NCBI GenBank assembly: GCA_030429495.1
Contig: JAUIFH010000003.1
Coordinates: 124,001 to 188,000 of the forward strand
Reading direction: 5' to 3'
DNA: 64,000 nt
Origin: Alphaproteobacteria bacterium
Lineage (GTDB): Bacteria; Pseudomonadota; Alphaproteobacteria; Rhodobacterales; Rhodobacteraceae
Position 1 is the first letter of the stretch, and the number at the start of each line of letters is the position of its first letter. The notes beneath the pieces were generated by a model. It worked only from the letters and a program-made list of their open reading frames with translations. It was not told where the DNA came from and ran no database searches. The position numbers were made by a program, and so were the translations under genes. Below are positions 63,937-64,000 of the stretch, in pieces.

Positions 63937-64000
63937 CTGACCTGCCTCTGACCTTCTCGCCCGAAGTCGACGCGGCACGCCGGGACGGCGCGCCGATTGT
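63933..64000 (+). CDS. psuG: Pseudouridine-5'-phosphate glycosidase, N-terminus (partial)
   Basis: The first 22 codons only, running off the window. The GTG at 63933 overlaps the psuK stop as GTGA. The sequence MTDLPLTFSPEVDAARRDGA matches the family opening LxxSPEVxxALxxGxP. PsuG reversibly cleaves the C-glycosidic bond of pseudouridine-5'-phosphate. The call relies on this short match and on the kinase partner. Confidence 0.72.
   Translation, partial: MTDLPLTFSPEVDAARRDGAPI

Overview
The window is a contiguous, GC-rich (roughly two-thirds G+C by eye) chromosomal stretch of an alphaproteobacterium. It is almost certainly from the family Rhodobacteraceae. The evidence is gene order and gene content: recA-alaS, a dusB(nifR3)-ntrB-ntrC-ntrY-ntrX-trkA-trkH-hfq-hflX cluster, a fused ispDF gene, an NtrC without the sigma-54 contact loop (a Rhodobacter capsulatus trait), and a DUF6477/DUF6456 pair that I know mainly from this family. 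Genus cannot be fixed from the sequence alone. I see no tRNA, rRNA, CRISPR array, insertion sequence or prophage.

Layout. 1-5.8 kb: end of recA, alaS, a DUF1330 protein, a class II glutamine amidotransferase and a non-pyrrolysine MttB-family methyltransferase. 5.8-12.6 kb: DUF6477 and DUF6456 proteins, aquaporin Z, lipoyl synthase, a two-gene cytochrome operon (cytochrome c' and a diheme cytochrome c) divergent from a LysR regulator, and hypoxanthine phosphoribosyltransferase. 12.6-16.4 kb: a Coq10/RatA-like protein, a tightly overlapped ispDF-pgpA-cinA operon, and dusB. 16.4-27.3 kb: two nitrogen two-component systems (NtrBC, NtrYX), the Trk potassium system, Hfq and HflX. 27.3-40.8 kb: a penicillin-acylase-type hydrolase, a beta-hydroxyacid dehydrogenase, a SYLF lipoprotein, hemB, a conserved membrane protein, mfd, an MFS-DsbA-CoA ligase operon and an XRE-cupin regulator.

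40.8-52.5 kb is the most distinctive part. After phosphoglucomutase, two divergent operons form what looks like an amino-sugar import and breakdown system. The left operon encodes a MurQ-like etherase, a sugar-binding protein, two permeases, a Gfo/Idh oxidoreductase and an ABC ATPase. The right operon encodes a BadF/BadG-type kinase, a GntR regulator, a SIS isomerase/deaminase and NagA. Together they would import an N-acetylmuramate-like sugar by ABC transporter, phosphorylate it, remove the lactyl ether, deacetylate it and convert it to fructose-6-phosphate. The shared intergenic region carries two copies of a tandem AGGTAT repeat with 11-bp spacing, one between the -35 and -10 of the left operon and one over the ribosome-binding site of the right operon.

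52.6-64 kb: rpe, a thioredoxin-like protein and gph; an ETHE1/Blh-like metallo-hydrolase beside a SulP transporter; an FAD oxidoreductase; a LuxR solo; a 430-bp non-coding gap with a strong unassigned terminator (possible small RNA); tsf and rpsB; DUF2461; a cupin protein; and the start of a pseudouridine catabolic pair (psuK-psuG, the latter cut by the window edge).
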